NCBI RefSeq assembly: GCF_001552155.1
Contig: NZ_BCQQ01000035.1
Location: 1 to 55,609 of the forward strand
Length of the DNA stretch: 55,609 nucleotides
Direction of reading: 5' to 3'
DNA from: Actinomadura formosensis NBRC 14204
GTDB lineage: Bacteria; Actinomycetota; Actinomycetes; Streptosporangiales; Streptosporangiaceae
Positions 26,227-34,409 of this stretch are shown piece after piece. Both the position numbers and the translations under genes were made by a program. Every line of letters starts with the position of its first letter. Positions within the stretch are counted from its first letter, which is position 1. The notes under the pieces are model-generated. The model was not told the DNA's origin, searched no databases, and saw only the letters and a list, made by a program, of their open reading frames with translations.

Positions 26227-26892
26227 ATGCAGCAGCGAGCGATGAACCTCGTCCTGACCGGCGTCACCGGCACCGCCCTCGCGGGCATGCTGGTCGCCGG
26301 CGTCGCAGCGGCGAGTGAGGACTCCGCTCCGGAAAAGCAGTTCCTGTCGCAGCAGGCCGTGGCCGCGCAGGAGCACAAGACCCCCCGTAAGCACGCCGCT
26401 GAGAGCGGTTACAACGGCGCGAAGACCGCCGAGGCCGGTTCCAAGGCCGCCAAGGCCGAGGCCAAGACCGAGGCCAAGCCCGCCAAGAAGGGCCCCAATG
26501 TCCTGCTGAGCGGGAAGACCACCGCGTCCTACTTCTGGGACGACGGGTCGGGCGTCAACGGCGACACCGGCGCCCCCGCCGGCGGCAAGCCGATGCAGAA
26601 GGGCCTGTTCGCCAGCCCAAGCTGGCCCATGCACACCAAGGTCAAGGTCTCCTACAAGGGCCGCAGCATCACCGGGTTCGTCGGCGACCGCGGGCCTGGC
26701 GAGCCCTCGCACCGGGGTGTCATGCTCGACCTCGACACCTACACCTTCCGGTACCTGCTGGACGGCAAGAAGCCCGCCAGCAAGTACAACGCCGGTGGCG
26801 GCGAAGGGCACCTGAAGGGCGTCAAGTGGGAAGTCCTCTCCTGGGGCAAGGGCGCCGGGAAGAAGGGCGCGCCCCGGCCTTTCGGCTCATGA
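26227..26892 (+). CDS. Secreted RlpA-like (double-psi beta-barrel) cell-wall protein
   Basis: A 221-residue exported protein. The N-terminus MQQRAMNLVLTGVTGTALAG followed by MLVAGVAAASEDS is a Sec signal peptide with a likely cleavage near AAASED. A Lys/Ala-rich linker (KTAEAGSKAAKAEAKTE) spans about residues 60-90. The C-terminal domain (about 95-221) has the RlpA-type double-psi barrel pattern: TTASYFWDDGSGVNGDTGAPAGG, then MHTKVKVSYKGRSITGFVGDRGPG, then VMLDLDTYTFRYLL. In RlpA the equivalent Asp takes part in peptidoglycan cleavage. I infer a cell-wall-modifying or wall-binding role. AAGGA precedes the ATG. Two hairpins lie downstream. Confidence 0.82.
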   Translation: MQQRAMNLVLTGVTGTALAGMLVAGVAAASEDSAPEKQFLSQQAVAAQEHKTPRKHAAESGYNGAKTAEAGSKAAKAEAKTEAKPAKKGPNVLLSGKTTASYFWDDGSGVNGDTGAPAGGKPMQKGLFASPSWPMHTKVKVSYKGRSITGFVGDRGPGEPSHRGVMLDLDTYTFRYLLDGKKPASKYNAGGGEGHLKGVKWEVLSWGKGAGKKGAPRPFGS

Positions 26893-26921
26893 TCTGAGGC
26901 CGCCCGGACGGTCCGTGAAAT

Positions 26922-26944
26922 GGCTCACAGCACAAATGTGAGCC
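26922..26944. terminator. 8-bp hairpin after the RlpA-like gene
   Basis: GGCTCACA, a 7-nt loop and TGTGAGCC lie 30 bp after the stop codon. No T-run follows. Confidence 0.5.
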
Positions 26945-27002
26945 CGCTCACGGTCGTTCGGTGAGGTCTCTCACAGACCCGGCACAGGGCTGCCGGTGCA
27001 TG

Positions 27003-27053
27003 GAAAACGGGGATTCCCCGGTATCGAAAGATCACCGGGGGATCCCCATTTTC
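27003..27053. terminator. Long bidirectional terminator with GAAA tetraloop
   Basis: GAAAACGGGGATTCCCCGGT pairs with a near-complementary right arm ending GGGGATCCCCATTTTC. The tip is ATC-GAAA-GAT, a stable GNRA tetraloop. With A-rich and T-rich flanks, it can terminate both the RlpA-like gene and the convergent acetyltransferase gene. Confidence 0.85.
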
Positions 27054-27139
27054 AGCGCTCCGACCGGCGGAACGGGGCGAGCGGCTCGGTCGCCGTCCGT
27101 GCGGCGTAAGGGCGTCACCGACTGCCCCGTTCGCACCGG

Positions 27140-27691
27140 TCACTTCCCAGGCTGCGTCCCGCCGGCCGGTTTCGCAACCTCCGCGGCCCCCACCTGCTGA
27201 GACAGCAGCCGACCCGGCCAGTCGCCGACCTTGAACTCCGCGACGGGCTCGAAGCCGTTGCGCCGGTAGTACTCGACGAGCCGGCCGTCCCCGCCGCCGT
27301 AGCAGTCGACGCGCAGCAGGCCGGCCCCCTTCGCCCGCGCCTCGTCCCGCGCCTTGCCGATCAGCGCGCCGCCGACGCCGTGCCCGGCGAACGCGCGGTC
27401 GGTCACCAGCAGCGTGATGTACAGCTCCGGCTCGTCGACCGGGGCGACATAGGACGGCGGTCGCGGCGCCACCGCCATGACCCCGGCGGGACGGCCGTCC
27501 ACCTCGGCCACCCAGATCTCGTCGTCACGGGCGATACCGGTGATCCGCTCCACGCGGCGCGGATCCCGCGACCAGGGCTCACTGCCCCACTGCCCCGTCC
27601 GGCCGTTCGCCGCGAGCCACGCCACGGCGCCGTCCAGCATCGCCAGCATCAGCGGCGCGTCACCGGGACCGCCGCGGCGGATCCGCGTCAT
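27140..27691 (-). CDS. GNAT-family N-acetyltransferase
   Basis: A 183-residue acetyltransferase. It starts MTRIRRGGPGDAPLMLAML and has the acetyl-CoA-binding motif A region YITLLVTDRAFAGHGVGGALIGKARDEARAKG, followed by LLRVDCYGGGDGRLVEYYRRNGFEPV, the usual strand-helix-strand end of the fold. The substrate is unknown. Its ATG overlaps the stop of the upstream phosphotransferase gene (ATGA), so the two are translated together from the promoter controlled by the divergent TetR-type regulator. Confidence 0.9.
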   Translation of the reverse strand: MTRIRRGGPGDAPLMLAMLDGAVAWLAANGRTGQWGSEPWSRDPRRVERITGIARDDEIWVAEVDGRPAGVMAVAPRPPSYVAPVDEPELYITLLVTDRAFAGHGVGGALIGKARDEARAKGAGLLRVDCYGGGDGRLVEYYRRNGFEPVAEFKVGDWPGRLLSQQVGAAEVAKPAGGTQPGK

Positions 27692-28752
27692 GAGCCGATG
27701 AAGCCGCGTGCGCGGCGGAAGAGGTCGAGGGTGATCGTGTGCAGCATGTCGCCGGTCTCCTTCGGCGCCTTGCCCGCGAACGCGCGGGCGTGCGTGCCCT
27801 CCAGGACGATCCCGAGCTTGAAGCAGGCGAGCACCGCGTACCAGGTGATGGACGACAGATCCCGTCCGGCGACGGCGTCCGCGCGCTCGGCGTAGGTGGC
27901 GACCAGCTCGTCCGTCGTCGGGAGGCACCCGGCCCGGCCCAGCGGCCCGGCGAGCGCCGCGGCCACGTCGTCGCGGTCCGGCCAGGTGGCCAGCAGCCAG
28001 CCGAGGTCCAGCAGCGGGTCGCCGATCGTGCACATCTCCCAGTCGACGATGGCGGCGACCTCCGGGCCGTCGAAGGAGTACATCAGGTTCGCCAGGTGGT
28101 AGTCGCCGTGCATGATGCCGGGCCGCCACGTCCTCGGGCGGTTGTCCTCCAGCCAGCGGGCGACATCGTCCAGGCCGGGGATGTCGGGACCGGGGTAGCC
28201 GTCGAGCGCGCTGTAGGAGTCGAGCTCGGACATCCAGCGGTCCACCTGCCGATCCAGGAACCCCTCCGGCCTGCCGAAGTCGCCCAGGCCGACGGCCTCG
28301 TGGTCGACCGCGCCCAGCGCCGCCAGCGCGCGTGCCGCGTTCAGGCCCATCTCCCGCTGGATGGACGCGTCTCCCGCGTGCAGTTCGGGGAGGGTGACCG
28401 AGGCGTTGAAACCCTCGACGGGCGTCATCAGGTAGAACACCGCGCCGCCCATGACGGACTCGTCAGGGCAGGCGGCGATGAGGCGCGGCGCGGGGACGTC
28501 GGTGCCGTCGAGCGCCGCCAGCACGCGGGCCTCGCGGCGCAGGACGTCGTTCGTCTTCGCCCGCAGATGGCCCGGCCCGCGCCGCAGCACGTAGTCGCGG
28601 CCGCCCCGGCGGAACCGGATCAGCGTGTTCTGCGTACCGCCGGCGAGGGGCTCGACGTCCTCGAACGGGCCGCCCGGCAGGCCCTGGCCGGCCATCCACC
28701 CGTCCAGGACGTCGAAGTCCACGAGGGCGCGGTCGATCTGCTCAGGCTGCAC
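27688..28752 (-). CDS. Phosphotransferase family protein (ACAD10/APH-type)
   Basis: A 354-residue kinase-fold protein with an intact active site: hinge region VFYLMTPVEGFNASV, catalytic loop MHGDYHLANLMY and metal-binding Asp in AIVDWEMCTIGDPLLDLGWLL. It belongs to the subgroup fused or linked to acyl-CoA dehydrogenases (ACAD10/11-like), which phosphorylates hydroxyacyl compounds so that they can enter beta-oxidation. Here no acyl-CoA dehydrogenase is adjacent. I place the start at the GTG at 28752, with AAGGGG upstream; an upstream ATG at 28806 lies within the operator. It is divergent from a TetR regulator and overlaps the acetyltransferase gene. Confidence 0.9.
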   Translation of the reverse strand: MQPEQIDRALVDFDVLDGWMAGQGLPGGPFEDVEPLAGGTQNTLIRFRRGGRDYVLRRGPGHLRAKTNDVLRREARVLAALDGTDVPAPRLIAACPDESVMGGAVFYLMTPVEGFNASVTLPELHAGDASIQREMGLNAARALAALGAVDHEAVGLGDFGRPEGFLDRQVDRWMSELDSYSALDGYPGPDIPGLDDVARWLEDNRPRTWRPGIMHGDYHLANLMYSFDGPEVAAIVDWEMCTIGDPLLDLGWLLATWPDRDDVAAALAGPLGRAGCLPTTDELVATYAERADAVAGRDLSSITWYAVLACFKLGIVLEGTHARAFAGKAPKETGDMLHTITLDLFRRARGFIGS

Positions 28753-28794
28753 GGTGGGCCCCTTCCCGGCGAAGTCAACCGGAGAGTAACAGTC

Positions 28795-28806
28795 ATGCAC
28801 TTGCAT
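28795..28806. promoter_or_regulatory. Palindrome in the TetR/phosphotransferase divergent promoter
   Basis: ATGCA-CT-TGCAT is a perfect 12-bp inverted repeat. It lies 43 bp upstream of the phosphotransferase start and 59 bp upstream of the TetR start, the expected place for an autoregulated TetR operator. Confidence 0.6.
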
Positions 28807-28864
28807 TACCGAACCAGGTGGGTCGATTATCGGGGGACCGACATCGGGGAGCACGCGATCGGCA

Positions 28865-29500
28865 ATGAGCAGTGACACGCGGGAACGCCTGCTGGACGCC
28901 GCCGAGACCCTCTACGCGGCGCGCGGCGTGGACGCCGTCAGCCTCCGGGAGATCCTCCAGGAGGCCGGCGCGCGCAACGCCACGGCCGTCCAGTACCACT
29001 TCGGGGACCGCGCCGGGATACTGCGCGCGATCCTCGACCGGCACGCCCCCGACGTGGAGGCCCGCCGGCACGCCCTGCTCGACGCCTACGAGGACGGCGC
29101 GCGGGGCGTCCGGCCCCTGGCCGCGGCGCTCGTGCGTCCCATGGCGGCCCGCCTCGCCGACGCTTCGGGCCGCGCCTACCTGCAGATCTGGGCGGACATG
29201 GTGAACCGCCCCGACCCGCTCGTCCCCGTCGCCGTGCTGGACGACCCGCGCGACAGCCTCCGCCGGTGGCGGACCCTCGTCGAACCGCTGCTGGAGGAGG
29301 ACGCGGCGCGCCTGCACCGCCGCTTCACCGCCATCCTGTACGCGTCGATCGAACTGGCGCGCCGTGCCCGCTCCGGCCCCCGCACCGACGACCGCCTGTT
29401 CACCAGCTACCTGATCGACGTCGTCGCCGCGATCCTGGGCGCGCCCGTCTCGCCGGAGACCCGCCGCCTCGCCGCCGAACGCGACGCCGTCCGCCGCTGA
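28865..29500 (+). CDS. TetR-family transcriptional regulator
   Basis: A 211-residue regulator. The N-terminal DNA-binding domain reads TRERLLDAAETLYAARGVDAVSLREILQEAGARNATAVQYHFGDRAGILRAIL, a canonical TetR helix-turn-helix with the YHF recognition-helix signature. The C-terminal ligand-binding domain is not specific enough to name the effector. The gene is divergent from the ACAD10-type phosphotransferase and acetyltransferase operon, and a 12-bp palindrome lies between them. I infer that it represses that operon and itself, and that its ligand is an acyl or hydroxyacyl compound. Confidence 0.92.
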   Translation: MSSDTRERLLDAAETLYAARGVDAVSLREILQEAGARNATAVQYHFGDRAGILRAILDRHAPDVEARRHALLDAYEDGARGVRPLAAALVRPMAARLADASGRAYLQIWADMVNRPDPLVPVAVLDDPRDSLRRWRTLVEPLLEEDAARLHRRFTAILYASIELARRARSGPRTDDRLFTSYLIDVVAAILGAPVSPETRRLAAERDAVRR

Positions 29501-29506
29501 GGTCAC

Positions 29507-29521
29507 ATTCGTCCAAGACGG
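29507..29521 (+). promoter_or_regulatory. TCCAAGAC element, copy 1 (VOC gene promoter)
   Basis: The 15-bp element is ATTCGTCCAAGACGG. It is followed 18 bp after CAAGAC by CACACT, a weak -10-like box, and lies 49 bp before the start at 29570. Matching elements occur at 37887-37901 and 39870-39884. Confidence 0.65.
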
Positions 29522-29569
29522 GCGGAGCCGCCTCCCGCACACTGGGCGTGTCAGACCAGGGAGGACGAC

Positions 29570-29932
29570 ATGACGAGCGAGATCCGCCGGACCCTCTACC
29601 CGCTGATCGGGTCCGCCGACCCGGCGCGGTCGATGGCGTGGCTGGAGAAGGCGTTCGGTTTCACCGAGATCGCGGCGCACAGGGACGACACCGGCGCGAT
29701 CGTCCACGCCGAGATGCGCTTCGACACCGGCATCATCATGCTGGGCGCCGCCAAGACCGCCCCGGCGGCGATCTATGTCGCCGTCGACGACCCCGACGCC
29801 CACCACGACCGCGCGAAGGCCGCCGGCGCCGAGATCTTCCGCCCGCTCGCCGACCAGGACTACGGTTCCCGCGACTACGCGGCCCGCGACCCGGACGGCA
29901 ACGAGTGGTACTTCGGCACCTACCGCCCCTGA
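29570..29932 (+). CDS. VOC family protein (glyoxalase-like)
   Basis: A 120-residue protein. MTSEIRRTLYPLIGSADPARS and MAWLEKAFGFTEIA form the first VOC half; AIYVAVDDPDAHHDRAKAAGAEIF, YGSRDYAARDPDGNEWYFGTY form the second, with the acidic end of the family's metal site. GGGAGG precedes the ATG. These stand-alone VOC proteins of the PhnB/YdaE type have unknown substrates. Its promoter carries the CCAAGAC element that is also found beside the AraC regulator at 39 kb, so the two loci may be linked in regulation. Confidence 0.88.
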   Translation: MTSEIRRTLYPLIGSADPARSMAWLEKAFGFTEIAAHRDDTGAIVHAEMRFDTGIIMLGAAKTAPAAIYVAVDDPDAHHDRAKAAGAEIFRPLADQDYGSRDYAARDPDGNEWYFGTYRP

Positions 29933-29970
29933 CGGGCCCCGCCGTCCGAGGCGGGTGAGAAGGTCGCCCC

Positions 29971-30465
29971 ATGCGCTTGCGTGATGTGGAGCCCGGTGAT
30001 GTCGACGCTTACGTCCGGATGCGGTGCGACCCGGTCATGATGGCCGAGCTCGGCGGCCCGCTGCCCCGGGAGGGCATCGAGGAGAAGGTCCGCCGCGACG
30101 TCCGGGACGTGGCGGCGGATACGTTCTGGATCAAGATGATCGTGGTCGAGGAGACCGTCGCCGGGACGGTGTCCCTCTGGTCGCACGACATGGACGGCGA
30201 TCCCCATGCCGAGATCGGCTGGATGGTCCTGCCCGAGTGGCAGGGCCACGGCCTCGCCAAACGCGCCGCCCGGATGCTCCTGGACAAGGCCCGCGACGAC
30301 GGCCGCTGGGGGCCCGTCCACGCGTTCCCGGCGCGGACGAACGCCCCGTCCAACGGCATCTGCCGCTCGCTCGGCTTCACGTTCGTCGAGGAGAAGGAGA
30401 TCGTCTTCGCGGGCAAGCCCCTTTGGGCGAACCACTGGGTCATCGACCCGTCCGCGTCCTCTTGA
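29971..30465 (+). CDS. GNAT-family N-acetyltransferase
   Basis: A 164-residue acetyltransferase of the RimJ-like type, starting MRLRDVEPGDVDAYVRMRCDP. Motif A is IGWMVLPEWQGHGLAKRAARMLLDKA. The end holds FPARTNAPSNGICRSLGFTFVEEKEIVFAGKPLWANHW, typical of the family's motif B and C-terminal strand. The substrate is unknown. It starts 38 bp after the VOC gene and may be transcribed with it. Confidence 0.88.
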   Translation: MRLRDVEPGDVDAYVRMRCDPVMMAELGGPLPREGIEEKVRRDVRDVAADTFWIKMIVVEETVAGTVSLWSHDMDGDPHAEIGWMVLPEWQGHGLAKRAARMLLDKARDDGRWGPVHAFPARTNAPSNGICRSLGFTFVEEKEIVFAGKPLWANHWVIDPSASS

Positions 30466-30509
30466 CCGGGAGGCGGGCTCGGCTCGCCCGGCGTGATGCC
30501 GTGTCGGGG

Positions 30510-31811
30510 TCAGGTGAGCGCGTGCGGATTGGGGGCGGTGGTCGCCAGTACCTCACGGAATTCGCCGACCGCCGGACGTCGCCGCTGCTCGATCGGTACC
30601 GCGTTCAGGACCCGCTTTCCGGTCTCGGTGATCATTTGACTGTGGTAAGCGGCGGGTAGCCCGTCCAGCAGTACCGCGGCCTGCCGTGTCCCCTCATCGA
30701 CGCCGCCTTTCACCACGGTGCAAAGGGCCTCATGGAGTCGGACGTTCGCGGCGTACTGGTACTCGGGGCCATAGTCCAACACTTGGCTCCGCGCTTCGTC
30801 TGCCCGTGCCTCATCACCCTTGCCCGAGTAGACCCAGCTTTCGGCGAAGTGGGCTTGGTCGGCGGCCCAGAGGCTCGGAATGATGCTCGGACGCGCGTCA
30901 CCTCCTTCCCAGCCGACGAAAGTGTTCAGCGAATCCCTGGCGTCGTCGTGCCTGCCGACCATGGTGAGCGCCTTCGCCTTGCTGCCCGCGAGATCCGCCA
31001 GCCAGAACGAGGGCCTGTCACCCGCGATCTCTTGCGCCTTCTCGATCAGCCGGAGGACGGTTGCCAGGTCGCGCTGCCCGTAGAGTCCGACGCCTACTTC
31101 GCGGCAGCGGACCATCATGCGGACGTCGAGGTCGCCGGAGAGGTCGGCGGCGGTTTTGGCGGTGCGCCACCAGTGGATGGCGGCGCCGTGGTCGCCCAGG
31201 CGGGTGACGACGTTGGCTTGGAGTGTGCCGAGTGCGGCCACGATGCGGTTGAGTTCGGTGGCTTCCTTGATGGTGGCCGTCTTGAGTTGGCGTTGGATCG
31301 CCGGCAGGTCGATGCTCAGGCCGTCCCGTACCTGTGCGGGAGGCCGTGTGCGGAGGGCGTGCAGGTGGTCGGCGCATGCGATGCCCCAGTCCTCGATCGG
31401 CCGGGGTTCGCTGTCCAGGACGAGATCGAGGAGTTGCCGCACCGACTCCGCGGAGGACCCCAACGCCCCGGCTCCCATGCCGAGAGCCGCCAGTAACAGC
31501 CGCCGACGCTCCATATCATCCCAATCGTCCGGGGTGTCTCCTATGTTCACGTTAACCGGGGAACGGGCGGCTGTAGAGGGCTGCTGGAGGGTGGGGTGGT
31601 CGACTCCGGGGCGGGCCGGCGCCAGGGCCGCGAGTTCCCCGCCGGCGCCGAGAAGCTCATCGAGGCGGGCGGCGAGTTCCTGGGACGGCGGCTTGTGCCC
31701 GCGGGAGACGCGCGACAGACGTGACGAATCGTAATGTGCGACTTTGGCCAATTTGCGTAGGCTCATGCCACGCTCGGCCATGAGTGTGAGCATCTTGTCG
31801 CCGAATGTCAT
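30510..31811 (-). CDS. XRE-family regulator with TPR-like sensor domain
   Basis: A 433-residue protein. The N-terminal XRE helix-turn-helix is MLTLMAERGMSLRKLAKVAHYDSSRLSRVSRGHKPPSQELAARLDELL. After a linker and a short hydrophobic stretch (RRRLLLAALGMGAGALGSSAE), the C-terminal 300 residues are helical repeats of TPR type, for example LGDHGAAIHWWRTAKTAADLSGDLDVRMMVRCREVGVGLYGQRDLATVLRLIEKA. Such proteins are common in actinomycetes and are thought to bind a peptide or small ligand. The start may be 31811 or the ATG at 31817. It is divergent from the anti-sigma-type ATPase, a common pairing in streptomycetes. Confidence 0.88.
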   Translation of the reverse strand: MTFGDKMLTLMAERGMSLRKLAKVAHYDSSRLSRVSRGHKPPSQELAARLDELLGAGGELAALAPARPGVDHPTLQQPSTAARSPVNVNIGDTPDDWDDMERRRLLLAALGMGAGALGSSAESVRQLLDLVLDSEPRPIEDWGIACADHLHALRTRPPAQVRDGLSIDLPAIQRQLKTATIKEATELNRIVAALGTLQANVVTRLGDHGAAIHWWRTAKTAADLSGDLDVRMMVRCREVGVGLYGQRDLATVLRLIEKAQEIAGDRPSFWLADLAGSKAKALTMVGRHDDARDSLNTFVGWEGGDARPSIIPSLWAADQAHFAESWVYSGKGDEARADEARSQVLDYGPEYQYAANVRLHEALCTVVKGGVDEGTRQAAVLLDGLPAAYHSQMITETGKRVLNAVPIEQRRRPAVGEFREVLATTAPNPHALT

Positions 31812-31984
31812 GGGCATCCGTTCATTGCCGTGTTGACCATTGATTCCGGCTGTCCCGGGGGGTGGGACAGTGGGTCGCCGCCTCACGATAGCCACAGAAT
31901 TCCGTGTGCACGGCGGTAATCGACGACACGGAGATCGGGCCCATAGTGCACAGTGGGGGAAATGCCCCTAAAGAAGGGGCGGAA

Positions 31985-32449
31985 ATGCCCGCAGAACGGC
32001 AATTCCGGACAGCGGTCCGTGCGGAACTCGACGTGACGTGCCTCGCGGCCCTGACCGTCCCGGGGATGGCCCGCATGCTGGTGGGACTGCGGCTCACCGA
32101 GTGGGGGCTGGACGCGCTCGTCCCGGACGTGTGCCTCATCGCGGCGGAACTGGTGACCAACGCGGTCAAGAGCACGCCCGACCGCGAGATCCGGGTGCGC
32201 CTCACACCGGAGCGGGAGTCGGTCCTGCTGGGCGTGTGGGACGCCTCGGACGAGATGCCGCGGACCAAGCCGCCCGTGGAGGCGTCGCTGCTCGACCTCG
32301 TCCCCGACCCCCGCGCCCTGGAGCCGGGGCACGGCGACGCGGGCGGCCGGGGGCTTCCCATCGTCGCGGCCCTGGCGTCCGAATGCCGGGTCAGCAGGAC
32401 CGCCCCGCACGGAAAGTGGGTGTGGGCACGTGTTCGCACCGGGAAGTGA
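31985..32449 (+). CDS. HATPase_c_2 (RsbW/anti-sigma-like) ATP-binding protein
   Basis: A 154-residue protein starting at the ATG at 31985 with AAGGGG upstream. It carries the GHKL ATPase signature: LIAAELVTNAVKST (N box) and GDAGGRGLPIVAALASE (G2 box). It lacks a histidine dimerisation domain, so it is not a sensor kinase. In actinomycetes this class either sequesters sigma factors or pairs with a divergent XRE-type regulator, which is exactly the context here. The promoter lies in the 170 bp shared with the regulator. Confidence 0.9.
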   Translation: MPAERQFRTAVRAELDVTCLAALTVPGMARMLVGLRLTEWGLDALVPDVCLIAAELVTNAVKSTPDREIRVRLTPERESVLLGVWDASDEMPRTKPPVEASLLDLVPDPRALEPGHGDAGGRGLPIVAALASECRVSRTAPHGKWVWARVRTGK

Positions 32450-32462
32450 CCGGCGGCGCGGG

Positions 32463-32831
32463 ATGGAGCGGTACCTGCTGCGGTGGCGGACGCGCCGGGG
32501 GCGCCGGACGCAGATCCGCCACCTGGACCTGCTGGCCCTCGCGCTCAAGGCGCGCGGCCGGCGATGCGTCCCGCTCTACTGGAAGGAGAAGTCCCCGCTT
32601 CCCGTCCCGCTCCTGTGGGTGTACGCGACCGGTGCGGCCGAGGACGCCGGCATCATGGTCACCGTGCTCGCCGCGCCCGGAGGAACGTGGGGTTACTACG
32701 AGGCCCGGCGCGGACGTCAGGGCTACCTGTACCTCTGCGGGGACACGAAGGCCGCCGCGGAACAGGTCGATCTGCTCCTGAAGCACCGGATGTGCCCGGG
32801 CACCGGCGCGTTCCCGGAGCGCGGTTATTGA
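32463..32831 (+). CDS. Small conserved hypothetical protein
   Basis: A protein of 122 residues from the ATG at 32463; a GTG at 32430, overlapping the upstream stop region, would give 133. The body is MERYLLRWRTRRGRRTQIRHL, then LLALALKARGRRCVPLYW, and a C-terminal half rich in strands with YYEARRGRQGYLYLCGDTKAAAEQVDLLL. No signal peptide or membrane segment is present. It follows the anti-sigma-like gene closely and is probably in one operon. I do not recognise the family. Confidence 0.7.
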   Translation: MERYLLRWRTRRGRRTQIRHLDLLALALKARGRRCVPLYWKEKSPLPVPLLWVYATGAAEDAGIMVTVLAAPGGTWGYYEARRGRQGYLYLCGDTKAAAEQVDLLLKHRMCPGTGAFPERGY

Positions 32832-32981
32832 GAGGCTGGAGGGCCGGGCGCGGTGTTACGGTTCGGGGGCCGGCCGCGGGACTTCGGTGCGACTTCCGGA
32901 ACCCACCTTTGAAGTGATGATTCGCAGCTCGTGCCCTCCTTCCCCGGCCGGCATCCCGACCCCCCCTGAGCATCCTGGGAA

Positions 32982-34409
32982 ATGATGAGCGAGACGTTCG
33001 CGGACCTCGTCGCATGCGAGGACGTGCTGATGTTCGTCAACGCGGCGATCACCTCCACCGGGCAGCGGGAGTTCCATCACGACGCGGGGGAGCAGCGCCT
33101 CAGCCTCGATTTCCTGCACGAATACATGCTGGAGAACTACCGGGAGGTGTACGCGGCCGCCCTCGCGCTGGACGTCAACGACCACAACGCTGCGATCATC
33201 GTCCGGAATCTGCTGGTGCGCGCCGGTGAGGTCGGGGTCGAGCGGCGCAGGCGTGAAGGGCTCCTGATCGCGCGGCGGCTGGAAACGCTGCCGCCGCAGC
33301 GCGTGTACCGGCTGTTCCGGGAATTGCGGCGGCTCGGGGTGAACAACCGGCGGACGCGCGCCGTCATCCGCGACTGGATGGCCGCGCGGCGCGACCCCGC
33401 GTTCGACTTCGTGAAGTACCGGGGGGCGGTGAAGGACGTCGTGCGGCACGCGCATCTGCGGCTCGGTGACGAGCAGCACGACTTCCTCTTCACGCCGCAC
33501 AGGGTGAAGTCGTTCCGGACGCCGATCTTCGAGCAGTGGCGCCGGGCGCATTACGAGCAGGCCGCGATCTATGAGCTTCCGTACACGGTCGCGGAGGGCT
33601 TCGCGGCCAAGCACGGGATCGCGCGCGAGGTGTTCCTGGAGCGGATCGAGCCCAAGATGACGCGGCTGGAACGCCTCCGCCTGCACAAGAGCGCGGACGT
33701 CCAGGTGGATCTGGGGGAGATGCCGCTGACCCGGCTGGCCTCCTATGTGCTGTCGCTGCCGCTGGACGAGAGGGCCGAGCGCCGGGCCGAACTGTCGCGG
33801 GCGCTGCGCACCGCCGCGCGGCGGGTGGCCGGGGCGGCGCGCGGATCGTGGGGCAGGGTCACCGCCGTCCTGGACGACAGCTACTCCTCGCTCGGGTCGG
33901 GGCAGAAGCGGCGCCGCCCGCTGGCCGTCGCGCTCGCCGCGCACTACCTGCTGGAGGCGCTCGCGAGGGAGTTCACGCCGCTGTGGACGTCCGGGCGCAC
34001 CGATGAGCTGCTGCTCTACCCGTCCGGCCCGACGCCGCTGGGCCTGCGGATCATCGACGCGCTCGGCACCGGGCCCGAGCGGCTCCTCATCGTCTCCGAC
34101 GGCTGGGACAACGCGCCGCCCGGCCTCGCCGCGGACGTCCTGCGGGTCTGGCGGACGCGCCTCGACCCCGGCCACCGGCTCGCCCCCGGCCACCGGGTGC
34201 TGATCGTGCACCTGAACCCGGTGTACGAGGCCGGCGACTTCGACGTGCGGCGGCTGGCGCCGGGCGTCCCGACGGCGGGCGTCCGCGACGCCGAGAACCT
34301 GCCCACGCTGGTCGAGTTGGCGCGGTTCGCCGAGGGGCGGGTCGGCCTCGACAAGCTCCAGGCCCACCTCGACGACCGGGCCGCACGCTTCCTGGGAGTC
34401 CCCGCATGA
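32982..34409 (+). CDS. TROVE-like protein with C-terminal vWA domain (Ro60-like)
   Basis: A 475-residue protein. Residues 1-280 are helical-repeat-like, with LDFLHEYMLENYREVYAAALALDVNDHNAAIIVRNLLVRAG and later MPLTRLASYVLSLPLDERAE, which resembles the RNA-binding ring of Ro60/TROVE proteins. The C-terminal part is a von Willebrand A domain with a complete metal-ion site: DxSxS at Asp298, Ser300, Ser302 (VLDDSYSSLGS), Thr351 (GPTPLGL) and Asp373 (IVSDGWDN). Ro60-type proteins bind misfolded RNA and Y RNAs. The gene is coupled (ATGA) to an ARPP-2 gene. The start is one of two adjacent ATGs. The TROVE assignment is from overall layout, so it is less sure than the vWA part. Confidence 0.78.
   Translation: MMSETFADLVACEDVLMFVNAAITSTGQREFHHDAGEQRLSLDFLHEYMLENYREVYAAALALDVNDHNAAIIVRNLLVRAGEVGVERRRREGLLIARRLETLPPQRVYRLFRELRRLGVNNRRTRAVIRDWMAARRDPAFDFVKYRGAVKDVVRHAHLRLGDEQHDFLFTPHRVKSFRTPIFEQWRRAHYEQAAIYELPYTVAEGFAAKHGIAREVFLERIEPKMTRLERLRLHKSADVQVDLGEMPLTRLASYVLSLPLDERAERRAELSRALRTAARRVAGAARGSWGRVTAVLDDSYSSLGSGQKRRRPLAVALAAHYLLEALAREFTPLWTSGRTDELLLYPSGPTPLGLRIIDALGTGPERLLIVSDGWDNAPPGLAADVLRVWRTRLDPGHRLAPGHRVLIVHLNPVYEAGDFDVRRLAPGVPTAGVRDAENLPTLVELARFAEGRVGLDKLQAHLDDRAARFLGVPA

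Noticed and set aside
31885..31912. A partial match (CCACAGAATT) to the 22-bp element between the XRE and HATPase genes
   Set aside because: The GTTCTA half is missing and the centre differs; too weak to count as a fourth copy.
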